Shown piece after piece: positions 44,647-53,174 of a DNA stretch of 64,000 nucleotides. The DNA lies in NCBI GenBank assembly GCA_020639115.1, contig JACKHG010000002.1:186001-250000 (forward strand), written 5' to 3'. The notes beneath the pieces were generated by a model. That model searched no databases, had not been told where the DNA came from, and was given only the letters and a program-made list of their open reading frames with translations. The DNA comes from Phycisphaerales bacterium (lineage in GTDB: Bacteria > Planctomycetota > Phycisphaerae > UBA1845). The position numbers were made by a program, and so were the translations under genes. The stretch's first letter is position 1; each line of letters begins with the position of its first letter.

Positions 44647-46509
44647 ATGACCCAGCACGATGCCAGCACCCCCTTGCGGCGCGCCGGCCACCTCGCCACC
44701 GCCCTGCTCGTCGCCGCGGCGCTCTACTTCGGCCGGGAATTCCTCATCCCGCTGGCGCTGGCGGTGTTCATCTCGTTCCTGCTGGCTCCGCTGGTGCGCG
44801 CGGTGGAGCGCCTGCGCGTGGGCCGCGTCGTCGCCGTCATCACCGTCGTCGTGGCCGGTTTCGGGCTGCCGTTGGCCGTCGGCGGCCTGGTCGCGACGCA
44901 GGCCAGCGATTTCGTCGACGCCATTCCCCAGTACCGCAGCAATATCCGCAAGAAAGTGCGGCAACTGCGCGGATCGCTGCCCACCGTAAGCAAGGCCTCG
45001 CAGGCCGTTGAGGAAATCCGCAAGGAGATCAAGGACGGCATCGCATCGCCGCCGGCCAACGCGGACAGCTCCGGCGCCCCAGCGGACGAGTCAGCAACGG
45101 AGGCGCCAACCCCGACACCCACGCCCGCGCCGCCCGCCCCGGAACCGGTCAAGGTCGAGGTGGTGGCGCCGAAATCGGACCCGCTGGCACTCGCCAGCCG
45201 CCTCGTCGGACCCGTCGTGCACCCGCTCGCGAGCGCGGGTATCACGCTCGTGCTCGTCATGTTCTTCCTCGTCTATCGCGAGGATCTGCGCGACCGCGTC
45301 ATTCGCCTCGCCGGCCGCACGCGGATCTACGTGACCACCGCGGCGCTCAACGAAAGCGGCCGCCGCGTCACCCGCTACCTCGGCGCCCAACTGCTGGCCA
45401 ATACCGTCAACGGCGTGGCGATCGGCGTGGGCCTGCTCGTTATCGGCGTGCCCGATCCGCTGCTCTGGGGCCTGCTCGCCGGCGTGCTCCGCTTCATCCC
45501 CTTCCTGGGCACCTGGATCGCCGTGCTTTTCCCCCTGGCGCTCAGCGCCGCGGTGGCGCCGGGATGGCTTCAGCCGCTGGCCGTCGCCGGGTGGTTCCTC
45601 GTCGTGGACCTGTGCAGCGCGAACTTCATCGAGCCGTACCTCTACGGGGCGCGGATCGGCGCTTCGCCCATGGCGATCCTGTTTGCGTTCTTGTTCTGGA
45701 CCTGGCTCTGGGGGGCGGTGGGCCTGCTGCTGGCCACGCCGATCACGGTCTGCCTGATCGTGTTGGGAAAACACATACCGGCGCTCGAGTTCTTCTACGT
45801 GCTGCTCAGCGACGAGCCGGCGCTCGAGCCCAAGGTGCGCTTCTACCAGCGGCTCCTGGCCCTCGACCGCACCGAGGCGCTCGAGACCGCGCGGCGCTTC
45901 GCCCGCGACCACTCCGCCGTCGAACTCATCGACGAGATGGTGCTCCCCGCCCTGGCCCAGCTCGAGAACGACCGGATCGCCAAGGACGTGGACGAACCGC
46001 GCACCGCGCTGACCCTCGGCGTGGTGGACCGCATCATCGACGAGGTCTGCCCCGCGCTGGCAGCGGCCGAGGAGGACGCCCCAGCCCCCTGGCTCAGCGG
46101 CGGTACCGCCCTGCTCGTGCCGGGCGCCGGCGACTTCGATCCCGTGGCCCTGCGGCTGCTGCAGTGCGTCGGCGCCCACCAGGCGGATCAGTTGGAAGCT
46201 GTCTCGAACGCCGCCCTGACCGCGGAAATTCTCGACCGGGTTCGGACGGACCTGCCCGCAGCCGTCATCCTCACGACGATCGAGCCCCGCGACGTAAGCC
46301 GCCTCAAGTACCTCGCCAAGCGCCTGGCGGTCGATGCCCCCACCTGTCCGGTCCTCGGGCTCTGCAGCTCGGTTTCCGAGCCGGCCCGCAAGCGCTGCCA
46401 GCGCCTGGGCCGCCTGAATGTCCGGATGTGCTCGGGCACGGAGCACCTGATTGAGCTGCTGCGGGCCCTGCCCAGCGTCCCAGCGGCAACCACCGGCTCG
46501 GCGTCTTGA
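44647..46509 (+). CDS. AI-2E family permease with C-terminal cytosolic domain
   Basis: The product is 620 residues. Two N-terminal helices ('LIPLALAVFISFLLAPLVRA') are followed by a Pro/Ala-rich soluble linker and a second membrane cluster with 'WGLLAGVLRFIPFLGTWIAV' and 'IEPYLYGARIGASPMAILFA', the family core. After 'LLSDEPALEPKVRFYQRLLA' comes a soluble domain of about 210 residues ('SAVELIDEMVLPALAQLEND', 'AVILTTIEPRD'). Its helical start resembles the cap helices that precede B12-binding domains, but no DxHxxG motif is present. The transported substrate is unknown. The start ATG lies well after the small gene upstream. Confidence 0.85.
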   Translation: MTQHDASTPLRRAGHLATALLVAAALYFGREFLIPLALAVFISFLLAPLVRAVERLRVGRVVAVITVVVAGFGLPLAVGGLVATQASDFVDAIPQYRSNIRKKVRQLRGSLPTVSKASQAVEEIRKEIKDGIASPPANADSSGAPADESATEAPTPTPTPAPPAPEPVKVEVVAPKSDPLALASRLVGPVVHPLASAGITLVLVMFFLVYREDLRDRVIRLAGRTRIYVTTAALNESGRRVTRYLGAQLLANTVNGVAIGVGLLVIGVPDPLLWGLLAGVLRFIPFLGTWIAVLFPLALSAAVAPGWLQPLAVAGWFLVVDLCSANFIEPYLYGARIGASPMAILFAFLFWTWLWGAVGLLLATPITVCLIVLGKHIPALEFFYVLLSDEPALEPKVRFYQRLLALDRTEALETARRFARDHSAVELIDEMVLPALAQLENDRIAKDVDEPRTALTLGVVDRIIDEVCPALAAAEEDAPAPWLSGGTALLVPGAGDFDPVALRLLQCVGAHQADQLEAVSNAALTAEILDRVRTDLPAAVILTTIEPRDVSRLKYLAKRLAVDAPTCPVLGLCSSVSEPARKRCQRLGRLNVRMCSGTEHLIELLRALPSVPAATTGSAS

Positions 46510-46603
46510 CGGTTGGGCGGCTCGCTGGCACAATACGCGGCTCGATTGACCGGGGCGCCCCGTAGACGACGTTTCCCCGGCGAACCAGTGGAGAAGCTCG
46601 ACC

Positions 46604-46918
46604 GTGTACGCGATTATCGAAGACGGAGCCCACCAGTACCGGGTTGAAGAGGGCGCGCGCCTGGACGTGCAGCTCCATGACGTGGCCGAGGATCAGCAGA
46701 CCCTCGAGTTCGACAAGGTGCTGCTGGTTCGCGACGGCCAGGAAACCCGCATCGGTCAGCCGTACGTCACCGGAGCCAAGGTGTCCGCGACGGTCGAGGG
46801 CGAGATCAAGGGCGACAAGATCACCATCATCAAGTTCCGTCGGCGCAAGAACTACCGCCGCAAGCAGGGCCACCGCCAGCGCTACCTGCGCCTGCGCATC
46901 GACAAGATCGAAGCGTAG
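46604..46918 (+). CDS. rplU: 50S ribosomal protein L21
   Basis: The product is 104 residues. It starts 'YAIIEDGAHQYRVEEG' and ends 'FRRRKNYRRKQGHRQRYLRL', both typical of L21, which binds 23S rRNA. The start is GTG, with a GGAG site about 12 bases upstream. The usual next gene, rpmA (L27), is absent: a cruciform-type palindrome and a convergent PTS gene follow instead. Confidence 0.96.
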   Translation: MYAIIEDGAHQYRVEEGARLDVQLHDVAEDQQTLEFDKVLLVRDGQETRIGQPYVTGAKVSATVEGEIKGDKITIIKFRRRKNYRRKQGHRQRYLRLRIDKIEA

Positions 46919-46960
46919 CATCCTGCCCTTTCAGTGCTGAAAACCCCCCGGGAAACCAAA

Positions 46961-47022
46961 GCGGACAGGCTGCGCGCAGCCCGTCCGCGGCTGCTCAGAC
47001 TTCGCGCGTGCATGCACGCGCG
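46961..47022. terminator. Two strong inverted repeats between convergent genes
   Basis: GCGGACAGGCTGC (46961-46973) pairs with GCAGCCCGTCCGC (46976-46988) with one mismatch. A perfect 20-base palindrome CGCGCGTGCATGCACGCGCG follows at 47003-47022. Neither has a T-tract, but their place between convergent rplU and the PTS gene suggests transcription termination or blocking. Confidence 0.55.
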
Positions 47023-47028
47023 GGTCGT

Positions 47029-47484
47029 TCAGTGCTCGTACTTGAGGATGAGGTCGTAAATTTCCTGCGGTGACCCGGCGGCCAGGACGTCGCGGCGGAA
47101 TTCCTCCATCAGCATCAGGCGGGAGATCCGCGCCAGAGCCTGAATATGGGGGCCGGTCTCGTCCGGGGGGCTCGCGAGGAGCACGATCAGCCGCACGGGC
47201 TTGCCGTCGGTGCTGCCGAACTCGATCGGCGTCTCGGGCCGGCCCACCGCCATGACCAGCTTCGGGCACCCGGCGCACTTGCCGTGCGGAACCGCCAGGC
47301 CATTGCCGATCCCGGTGGAGCGGGTTCCTTCGCGGTCGAGGACCGCGCGGAGCACCTCGTCCCGGTCAGTTAGACGGCCGGTTTCGGAGAGGACATCGAC
47401 GAGTTCGGTGATAGCCCCGGTCTTGTCTGCCGCTTTAAGCGGGGCGCGGACGAGTTCGGGGGCGAAGATTTCACTGAGTTTCAT
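47029..47484 (-). CDS. PTS EIIA domain protein (PtsN/fructose type)
   Basis: The product is 151 residues. The phosphorylatable His is in 'GNGLAVPHGKCAGCPKL' (His67). The C-terminal 'PHIQALARISRLMLMEEFRR' helix is characteristic of EIIA-Ntr/Fru proteins. It has no EIIB or EIIC partner here, so a regulatory role of the nitrogen-PTS type is more likely than sugar transport. The start at 47484 gives MKLSEIFAPELV, the family opening; a start 12 codons upstream is possible. Upstream lies the parS-bearing non-coding region. Confidence 0.9.
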   Translation of the reverse strand: MKLSEIFAPELVRAPLKAADKTGAITELVDVLSETGRLTDRDEVLRAVLDREGTRSTGIGNGLAVPHGKCAGCPKLVMAVGRPETPIEFGSTDGKPVRLIVLLASPPDETGPHIQALARISRLMLMEEFRRDVLAAGSPQEIYDLILKYEH

Positions 47485-47835
47485 GCGGTTATCCGCCTGT
47501 TTTGCGTTGAATTCGGGCATTGTAAATCATGTCAACGTACTTGACCAGCGTCCGACGGATGCGGAAGAGTGTACGAGTGACGGTACACGATAGTCGTACT
47601 TCGTGTCACACGTGTTTTGCGGCGCTTTATCGAGAGGTTTCTGAATCCGCAGTGCTGATTCCGCTGATCTCGGCGCGGCAGGAGTTTCCGTTGTGCCCGG
47701 CGTGACCCGCTATTGACTCTGATCTTCGGCGGACCGCTGCCGGGATTCTTTTGCTTAATTGGCAATCGGTCCGAGCGGTGGCTCGTCACTTGCCGCGACC
47801 TGGCCTGGAGTTTGACCCGGGATGACGATGTGTGC

Positions 47836-47851
47836 TGTTTCACGTGAAACA
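47836..47851. promoter_or_regulatory. parS site 1 (perfect)
   Basis: TGTTTCACGTGAAACA matches the consensus ParB-binding palindrome at all 16 positions. Confidence 0.95.
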
Positions 47852-48005
47852 CGTCAGGCCCAAGAACCACTGACTTCTCCGTGGTCGTGGTCCAGGGCGT
47901 GCGCAATCCATGGGTATGGTGAAGACCCCTTGAATCGGCGTAATGAGCAGGGGGCCGCTCCGCTGCAGATGGATAGTGCTTGCCCTAACCACCACCGAGC
48001 AGCGC

Positions 48006-48021
48006 TGTTTCAGGTGATACA
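48006..48021. promoter_or_regulatory. Degenerate parS-like site
   Basis: TGTTTCAGGTGATACA differs from the parS consensus at two positions that break the dyad. It may bind ParB weakly or be a relic. Confidence 0.5.
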
Positions 48022-48153
48022 AGTTCAGCCGTGGACCGGCCCTGTTGCCTCTCAACCGCTGTAGCCTGCCAACGCCGGGCTGTCGCCGGTGAAGGATACA
48101 GCTGAGCGCTGCGGGTCAGGACACCAGTGGTAGCGCCATCCAAGCTCGGTGCT

Positions 48154-48169
48154 TGTTTCACGTGAAACA
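48154..48169. promoter_or_regulatory. parS site 2 (perfect)
   Basis: TGTTTCACGTGAAACA is an exact match, 318 bases from the first perfect site. Confidence 0.95.
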
Positions 48170-48692
48170 GTTGGTGTGCGCTTGGACATCGGCGGCAGAC
48201 GGAGATGATAGGCGGAACCGCCAAGCCCGTAGGCAAGTGGTCGCCCAAGCCCATCCGAAGGAATGAGTCTCCGACGATGTAGCGAGGGAGTACCCCTTCG
48301 AAACAACAAGCCGATCCCGCCCAAGCGCGAACGTTGCCCGGCGACGCTCGACTTGGCGTGAACTGGGTGAACTGCACGCTCCCTCAAACGCCGAGTCATC
48401 CTGTGAAGTTGGACCTGTGACCACTGCCTGTCGCTGGCTGCTCGTGACCTTGTAGTCGCCCCAGCCCTGCCGGCTGTGGAACTTGGGTGGCTATTCCGGG
48501 CCTCGCCCTGCCGAGTCGTCCGTCGGCTCTTGAATCGGACGGCAACGGTCATAGGCTTAGGTGCTCACCGGCGCCAGGACGGGGAAATCCGCCACCACTT
48601 GGGCAATGACGGTGCAAACGCACCATCCATGGGGCCACAAGCGAAATCGCGTCTCCTCAACTTCCGACTTTACAGGGCTATGCGGGGACGGT

Positions 48693-48708
48693 AGTTTCAC
48701 GTGAAACA
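48693..48708. promoter_or_regulatory. parS site 3 (one mismatch)
   Basis: AGTTTCACGTGAAACA differs from consensus only at its outermost base. It lies 72 bases upstream of the parB start. Confidence 0.9.
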
Positions 48709-48780
48709 CGACTGGCTGGTAGCGTCGCCCACTGTGTCTCGGGTGCAACCGGCAGCCTGCTCAGCTCATGGAGAAAAGGT

Positions 48781-49857
48781 ATGAGCACGCCGACCAAACG
48801 CCTCGGCAGGGGCCTTAGCTCGCTCATTCAGGTAACGTCAACCGACAAGGAGGCGCCTCCCAGGCCAGCGGCACCTGCCCATCAGGCGACGCCAACCCAG
48901 GCACCGCCAGACTCGACGGCACCCGCGACGACTGTGCGTGAAGGCACCTTGGTAGTAGAAGATCGTGCCACTAATGATGATCTCCATGCTAATAGTGCTC
49001 GGGCCGGTACAGGCGGAGCGCTGCCTATTCGGATCGAGGAAATCCGGCCCAACCGCAACCAGCCGCGCCGCGAGTTCAATACCGAATCCATCGGGCAGCT
49101 CGCCGCGTCCATCGCGCGAAACGGTCTGGTTCAGCCCCTCGTTGTCAGGCCCCTGCCTGGCGGCCATGACACGGAAGGTGTTGTCAAATATGAGCTTGTA
49201 GCTGGTGAGCGGCGATGGCGCGCGTCTCGGGCTGCGGGTATTGAGGCTGTGCCGGTTATCGTCCGTGAGGTCGATGACCAGAAGGCCTTGGAATTGGCCC
49301 TGATTGAGAACCTCCAGCGCGAGGATCTCAACGCGATCGACCGGGCGGAGGCTTATGCTCGCTACTGCCGCGAATTCGACGTCAAACCCGAGGAACTGGC
49401 GATCCGACTCGATGAGGACCGTACCACGGTCGTCAACTACCTCCGCCTGCTCGAACTGCCAGCGGCGGTCAAGGATCTGGTGGCTGCCGGCAAGCTGTCG
49501 ATGGGGCATGCACGGTCGATCCTGGGGGTCGCGGACTCGGCGGAGCGGGTGGCGCTGGCCCGGTCCACGGTGGATAATGGGCTCTCCGTGCGGGCACTCG
49601 AGGAGGTCCTTCGGCGGCGCCGCGAGACCGGTCGGCAGGGTTCGGACGCGGCCCATAGTTCGCCGACGTCGGCTACAAAATCGAGGGACGTCTCCGCCCA
49701 TGTCGTCGAGCTCGAAGGGCGCTTTCAGCAGGCCCTGGGCACCAAGGTCAAGATCCGGCCAGGTCGAGGCAAGGGACGCGGCAAGATCGTGATCGAGTAC
49801 TACTCGATCGACGATTTCGATCGCATCATGGACCGGATGGGCGTGTCAGGCGACTGA
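48781..49857 (+). CDS. parB: Chromosome-partitioning protein ParB
   Basis: The product is 358 residues. The N-terminal ParA-stimulating tail is 'KRLGRGLSSLI', followed by about 75 residues of low-complexity linker. The CTP-binding domain has 'IRPNRNQPRREFNTESIGQL' and 'VAGERRWRASRAAG'. The parS-reading HTH is 'KPEELAIRLDEDRTTVVNYL' with 'GKLSMGHARSILG'. The C-terminal dimerisation part ends 'YYSIDDFDRIMDRMG'. ParB loads on the parS sites just upstream, spreads as a CTP clamp and links the origin region to segregation. GGAGAAAAGG precedes the ATG. No parA gene is found next to it. Confidence 0.96.
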   Translation: MSTPTKRLGRGLSSLIQVTSTDKEAPPRPAAPAHQATPTQAPPDSTAPATTVREGTLVVEDRATNDDLHANSARAGTGGALPIRIEEIRPNRNQPRREFNTESIGQLAASIARNGLVQPLVVRPLPGGHDTEGVVKYELVAGERRWRASRAAGIEAVPVIVREVDDQKALELALIENLQREDLNAIDRAEAYARYCREFDVKPEELAIRLDEDRTTVVNYLRLLELPAAVKDLVAAGKLSMGHARSILGVADSAERVALARSTVDNGLSVRALEEVLRRRRETGRQGSDAAHSSPTSATKSRDVSAHVVELEGRFQQALGTKVKIRPGRGKGRGKIVIEYYSIDDFDRIMDRMGVSGD

Positions 49858-50025
49858 CCGAAAGAGCGTCAGACAGTGAAGCTCCCCGTCTGACATAAAA
49901 GCCGAAAACCCAATTGGCGCTATTTCAAGCCGGCATTGGCTGTCAGACAGAGCCCTGACAGGCGAAAGGTTGGCCGTTCCGCCAAGCGGACGGGATGGCA
50001 GTCGGGGAGCGTGAGGAGCGAGTCA

Positions 50026-51570
50026 GTGCGGCTGATAGTTTCCATAGCCGACGATCAGGCCGAAGCGGTCATCGCGAGCGCTCAATCGGCCCTCCAGACC
50101 GGAGCGGATCTGGTCGAGCTGCGATTGGACCAGGCAGCCCCAGACCAAGTCGACGCCCTGGTCACAGCCGCCACGGAGCTGCCGCGAGGTCGCTGGATCG
50201 CGACTCTCCGCTCGGAGGAAGAAGGGGGGCGATGTACGCGCTCGGCGAACGACCGGCGGGCGATCCTCCTCCGGGCGGCGGTGTCCGGGGCAGGCTACAT
50301 TGACGTCGAGCGACGCGACGCCGCGGCGCCGTTCTGGCACGACGGCGAGCTGGGGGACGCGGGGCTCATCGTGTCGCAGCATTGCCTGGAGGGCATCCCC
50401 GTCAATCCCGCCGGCATCCTCCGGCAACTTCGCGAGTTGCGGGGGAACGTTCATGGGGCAGCCAAGCTCGCCTGGGCCTGCCGCGACATCGCAGAGAACC
50501 TGACGGCCCTGGACCTCATGCGTGGGGTACCGGGGGAGCGGATCGTCATCGCGATGGGCGAGAAGGGCGTGATTTCGCGCGTCTTGGCCCGCAAGTGCGG
50601 AGCGTTCGGGACGTTCTGTGCGCCGGACGATGGGCCCGCGACCGCCGCAGGCCAGGTGACGGTCGGCGCCATGCTCGAGGATCTCGGGTGGGTCGGGCAA
50701 ACCGCGAACACCCAGCTCTTTGGCGTGATCGGCTCACCCATCGCCCATTCGATGAGCCCGGCGATTTTCAACGCCCAGTTTCGCAAGGCAGCCGCAAATG
50801 CTGTCTACCTGCCGCTTCGGGTCGATTCGGAACGCGAGCTGCGGGGCTTTCTGGAGGGTTGCCGGTCCCGCCCCTGGCTGAACGCCCGCGGTTTCAGCGT
50901 CACGGTGCCGCACAAGCATGCCGCGCTCGGGGTCGCAGGCCAACTCGCGGATCCGCTGACCCGGCGGATCGGGGCAGCCAACACGCTCGATTTCATGGAA
51001 GACGGAATCGCGGCGTACAACACCGACTACGCGGGTGCCCTCGGGGCGATCGCCGCGGGCATGGGTGTTGCGGAAGACGCGCTCACCGGCATGCGGGTCA
51101 CCGTGCTGGGCGCCGGCGGCGTCGCGCGCGCGGTGGTGGCTGGCCTGACTGAAAAGGGCGCCAAGGTCACGATCTACAACCGTTCCGCGCCGCGGGCCAG
51201 CGCGCTCTCGTCCGATTTTAACTGTCAGACGGGCGATTGGGATGACCGACAGCGCCATAACGGGGAATTGCTGATCAACTGCACGTCGCTCGGGATGCAG
51301 CCAGCCGTCGAGGAAACGCCGATGTCGCCCGAGGGGTTGCGTCGCGACCTCGCGGTCTTCGACACCGTGTATAACCCGCGGGAGACGCGGTTGTTAAGGC
51401 TGGCGCGGGCCGCGGGTTGTCGCACGATCGACGGGGTGGCCATGTTCGTGCAGCAGGCGGCTGCTCAGTATCTGCTGTGGATGTCACGCGTGCCCGACAC
51501 GGAACTGTTCGAGCGCATCGTGTCCGACAGGCTGGGAAGTGCGCGTCGGACAGGGGGGCAGGGCGAATGA
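50026..51570 (+). CDS. aroDE: Bifunctional 3-dehydroquinate dehydratase (type I) / shikimate dehydrogenase
   Basis: The product is 514 residues. The N-terminal half is a type I dehydroquinase: 'DLVELRLDQ' (Glu31), 'IVSQHCLEG' (His119) and the Schiff-base lysine in 'HGAAKLAWACRD' (Lys147). The C-terminal half is shikimate dehydrogenase: 'GVIGSPIAHSMSPAIFNAQF', 'FSVTVPHKHAAL', 'GAANTLDF', 'YNTDYAGAL', the NADP loop 'VLGAGGVARAV' and 'FVQQAAAQYLLW'. The fusion catalyses steps three and four of the shikimate pathway, as in plants. The GTG at 50026 has AGGAG nine bases upstream. It overlaps aroK by four bases. Confidence 0.95.
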   Translation: MRLIVSIADDQAEAVIASAQSALQTGADLVELRLDQAAPDQVDALVTAATELPRGRWIATLRSEEEGGRCTRSANDRRAILLRAAVSGAGYIDVERRDAAAPFWHDGELGDAGLIVSQHCLEGIPVNPAGILRQLRELRGNVHGAAKLAWACRDIAENLTALDLMRGVPGERIVIAMGEKGVISRVLARKCGAFGTFCAPDDGPATAAGQVTVGAMLEDLGWVGQTANTQLFGVIGSPIAHSMSPAIFNAQFRKAAANAVYLPLRVDSERELRGFLEGCRSRPWLNARGFSVTVPHKHAALGVAGQLADPLTRRIGAANTLDFMEDGIAAYNTDYAGALGAIAAGMGVAEDALTGMRVTVLGAGGVARAVVAGLTEKGAKVTIYNRSAPRASALSSDFNCQTGDWDDRQRHNGELLINCTSLGMQPAVEETPMSPEGLRRDLAVFDTVYNPRETRLLRLARAAGCRTIDGVAMFVQQAAAQYLLWMSRVPDTELFERIVSDRLGSARRTGGQGE

Positions 51571-52085
51571 ATGTCGTCCTCATCGGTTATCGAGGCAGCG
51601 GTAAGACCACGGTCGGGCGTCTGCTGGCCGAGGAACTCGACGCCGCGTTCATCGACACCGACGAACTGATCGCGCACATGGCGGGCCAGACGATCGCGGA
51701 GATTTTCGCGGCAGAGGGTGAGCGTGGTTTTCGCGAACGCGAGTCCAACGCCATCCGGATGGCGACGGCTAAGCCGAACCGCGTTATCAGTGTTGGCGGA
51801 GGGGCTGTCGAATCTGCGGACAATCGCAAGCGGCTCCGCGGCTACGGCACGGTGGTCTGGTTGGAGGCGCCGGCGAGCATCCTGTGGAAGCGGATTCAGG
51901 CGGACCCAGCCAGCGGGGCGCAGCGGCCGAATCTGGCCTCCGGAGGCCTTGCGGAGGTCGAGGAGGTGCTGGCGCGTCGCGTGCCGTTGTACGCGGAGAC
52001 GGCTCATCTCGTGGTTCGCGTTGGAGACGGGACTCCGAGGCGGGTAATGTCCGATATTCAAGAGTGGCTGGCGGCGCAGGGATGA
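51567..52085 (+). CDS. aroK: Shikimate kinase
   Basis: The product is 172 residues. The P-loop is 'IGYRGSGKTTVGRLL', the shikimate-binding Asp is in 'AFIDTDELIA', the Arg is in 'GERGFRERES', and 'VISVGGGAV' is the conserved Gly-rich motif. It phosphorylates shikimate, the product of the preceding bifunctional enzyme. The ATG overlaps the aroDE stop (ATGA), so the two are translationally coupled. Confidence 0.96.
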   Translation: MNVVLIGYRGSGKTTVGRLLAEELDAAFIDTDELIAHMAGQTIAEIFAAEGERGFRERESNAIRMATAKPNRVISVGGGAVESADNRKRLRGYGTVVWLEAPASILWKRIQADPASGAQRPNLASGGLAEVEEVLARRVPLYAETAHLVVRVGDGTPRRVMSDIQEWLAAQG

Positions 52086-52121
52086 CGCGCGGGGGAGACT
52101 CCAAGCGCATCATGGATCGGC

Positions 52122-53174
52122 ATGGAGGCCGGTTCGCGTGGCCTGCGTTGGATTTCGATCAGGGAGGATCGAGCCATCGACTGGACATCGGCAACCATCC
52201 TGGTGACGGGCGGCACCGGTTCGTTCGGACGGCGCTTCATCGATCTGATGCTGCGCGACTACCAGCCGCGCAAGATCATCATCTACAGCCGCGACGAGTG
52301 GAAGCAGCATGAGATGCGTACGGCGGGGTATGACCACCCCAACCTGCGCTACTTCATCGGCGACGTCCGCGACGTCGATCGCCTGCGCCGGGCAACCCAG
52401 GGCGTCGACCTCGTCGTGCACGCGGCTGCTCTGAAGCAGGTGCCCGCCTGCGAATACAACCCCATCGAGGCGGTCAAAACCAACATCAATGGGGCGATGA
52501 ACATCATCGAGGCGGCGCTCGACTCGCGCGTTCGCCGCGTCCTGGCCCTTAGCACCGACAAGGCGACGGCCCCGGTCAATATCTACGGCGCGACGAAGCT
52601 CGTGGCGGAGAAGCTGTTTGCCCAGGCGAACGCGTACAGCCGCGGCGAGCCGCACACGTTGTTCTCGTGCGTGCGGTATGGCAACGTGCTGGGCAGCCGG
52701 GGGAGCGTTTTGCCGCTCTTCCAGCAGCAGCGCGACACGGTCGGCAGGCTGACCTTGACCGACCGCCAGATGACCCGCTTCTGGATGACGCTCGATGACG
52801 GCGTGAAGTTCGTTGCGCACGCGGTCGAGCAGATGGTCGGCGGAGAAGTATTCATTCCGAAGCTGCCGGCGACGCGAATCGTGGACTTGGCGAAAGCCAT
52901 CGCGCCCGATTGCCCGCTCGATCTGATCGGCCTGCGACCGGGTGAGAAGCTGCACGAATCGCTGATCTCGCCGGATGAAGCTCTGCTGACTCTGGATGTC
53001 GGCGACGGATACGTCCTGCTGCCGAATCAGCCAGCCCGATCGGTCCAACGCTGGGTCGATCGCGGACGGAAGGTTCCGGCCGGCTTCCACTACACGAGCG
53101 AGACAGCCGAGCGGCGCCTGCCATCGGCTGAACTGCTCGCCCCGTACATGCCCGAGGCCCCGGTCTATGCCTGA
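52122..53174 (+). CDS. pseB: UDP-N-acetylglucosamine 4,6-dehydratase (inverting), PseB
   Basis: The product is up to 350 residues. It is an extended SDR enzyme: 'ILVTGGTGSFGRRFIDLM' is the NAD site, 'ALSTDKATAPVNIYGATKLV' carries the catalytic YxxxK-type Tyr/Lys and the PseB-specific DK, and 'PGEKLHESLISPDEA' is the family C-terminal motif. It converts UDP-GlcNAc to UDP-2-acetamido-2,6-dideoxy-L-arabino-hexos-4-ulose, the first step of pseudaminic acid synthesis. The start is uncertain. The ATG at 52122 is conventional, but a strong AGGGAGGA lies at the right distance before an ATC codon at 52176, where homologues start. It overlaps pseC by eight bases. Confidence 0.95.
   Translation: MEAGSRGLRWISIREDRAIDWTSATILVTGGTGSFGRRFIDLMLRDYQPRKIIIYSRDEWKQHEMRTAGYDHPNLRYFIGDVRDVDRLRRATQGVDLVVHAAALKQVPACEYNPIEAVKTNINGAMNIIEAALDSRVRRVLALSTDKATAPVNIYGATKLVAEKLFAQANAYSRGEPHTLFSCVRYGNVLGSRGSVLPLFQQQRDTVGRLTLTDRQMTRFWMTLDDGVKFVAHAVEQMVGGEVFIPKLPATRIVDLAKAIAPDCPLDLIGLRPGEKLHESLISPDEALLTLDVGDGYVLLPNQPARSVQRWVDRGRKVPAGFHYTSETAERRLPSAELLAPYMPEAPVYA

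Larger units (their letters stand above)
47485..48780. other. 1.3-kb non-coding centromere-like region with parS sites
   Basis: I see no convincing gene in this stretch on either strand: the open frames that exist lack ribosome sites and protein-like composition. It holds three good parS sites and one degenerate site over about 870 bases, just upstream of parB. I searched by eye for TTATCCACA-type DnaA boxes and found none, so this is not obviously oriC, although parS clusters usually lie near it. Confidence 0.75.

Noticed and set aside
47485..48780. oriC or a parA gene in the parS region
   Set aside because: No TTATCCACA-type boxes and no Walker-type ATPase motif on either strand; the open frames near the parS sites (reading FHVK or VSRET) are produced by the palindromes.
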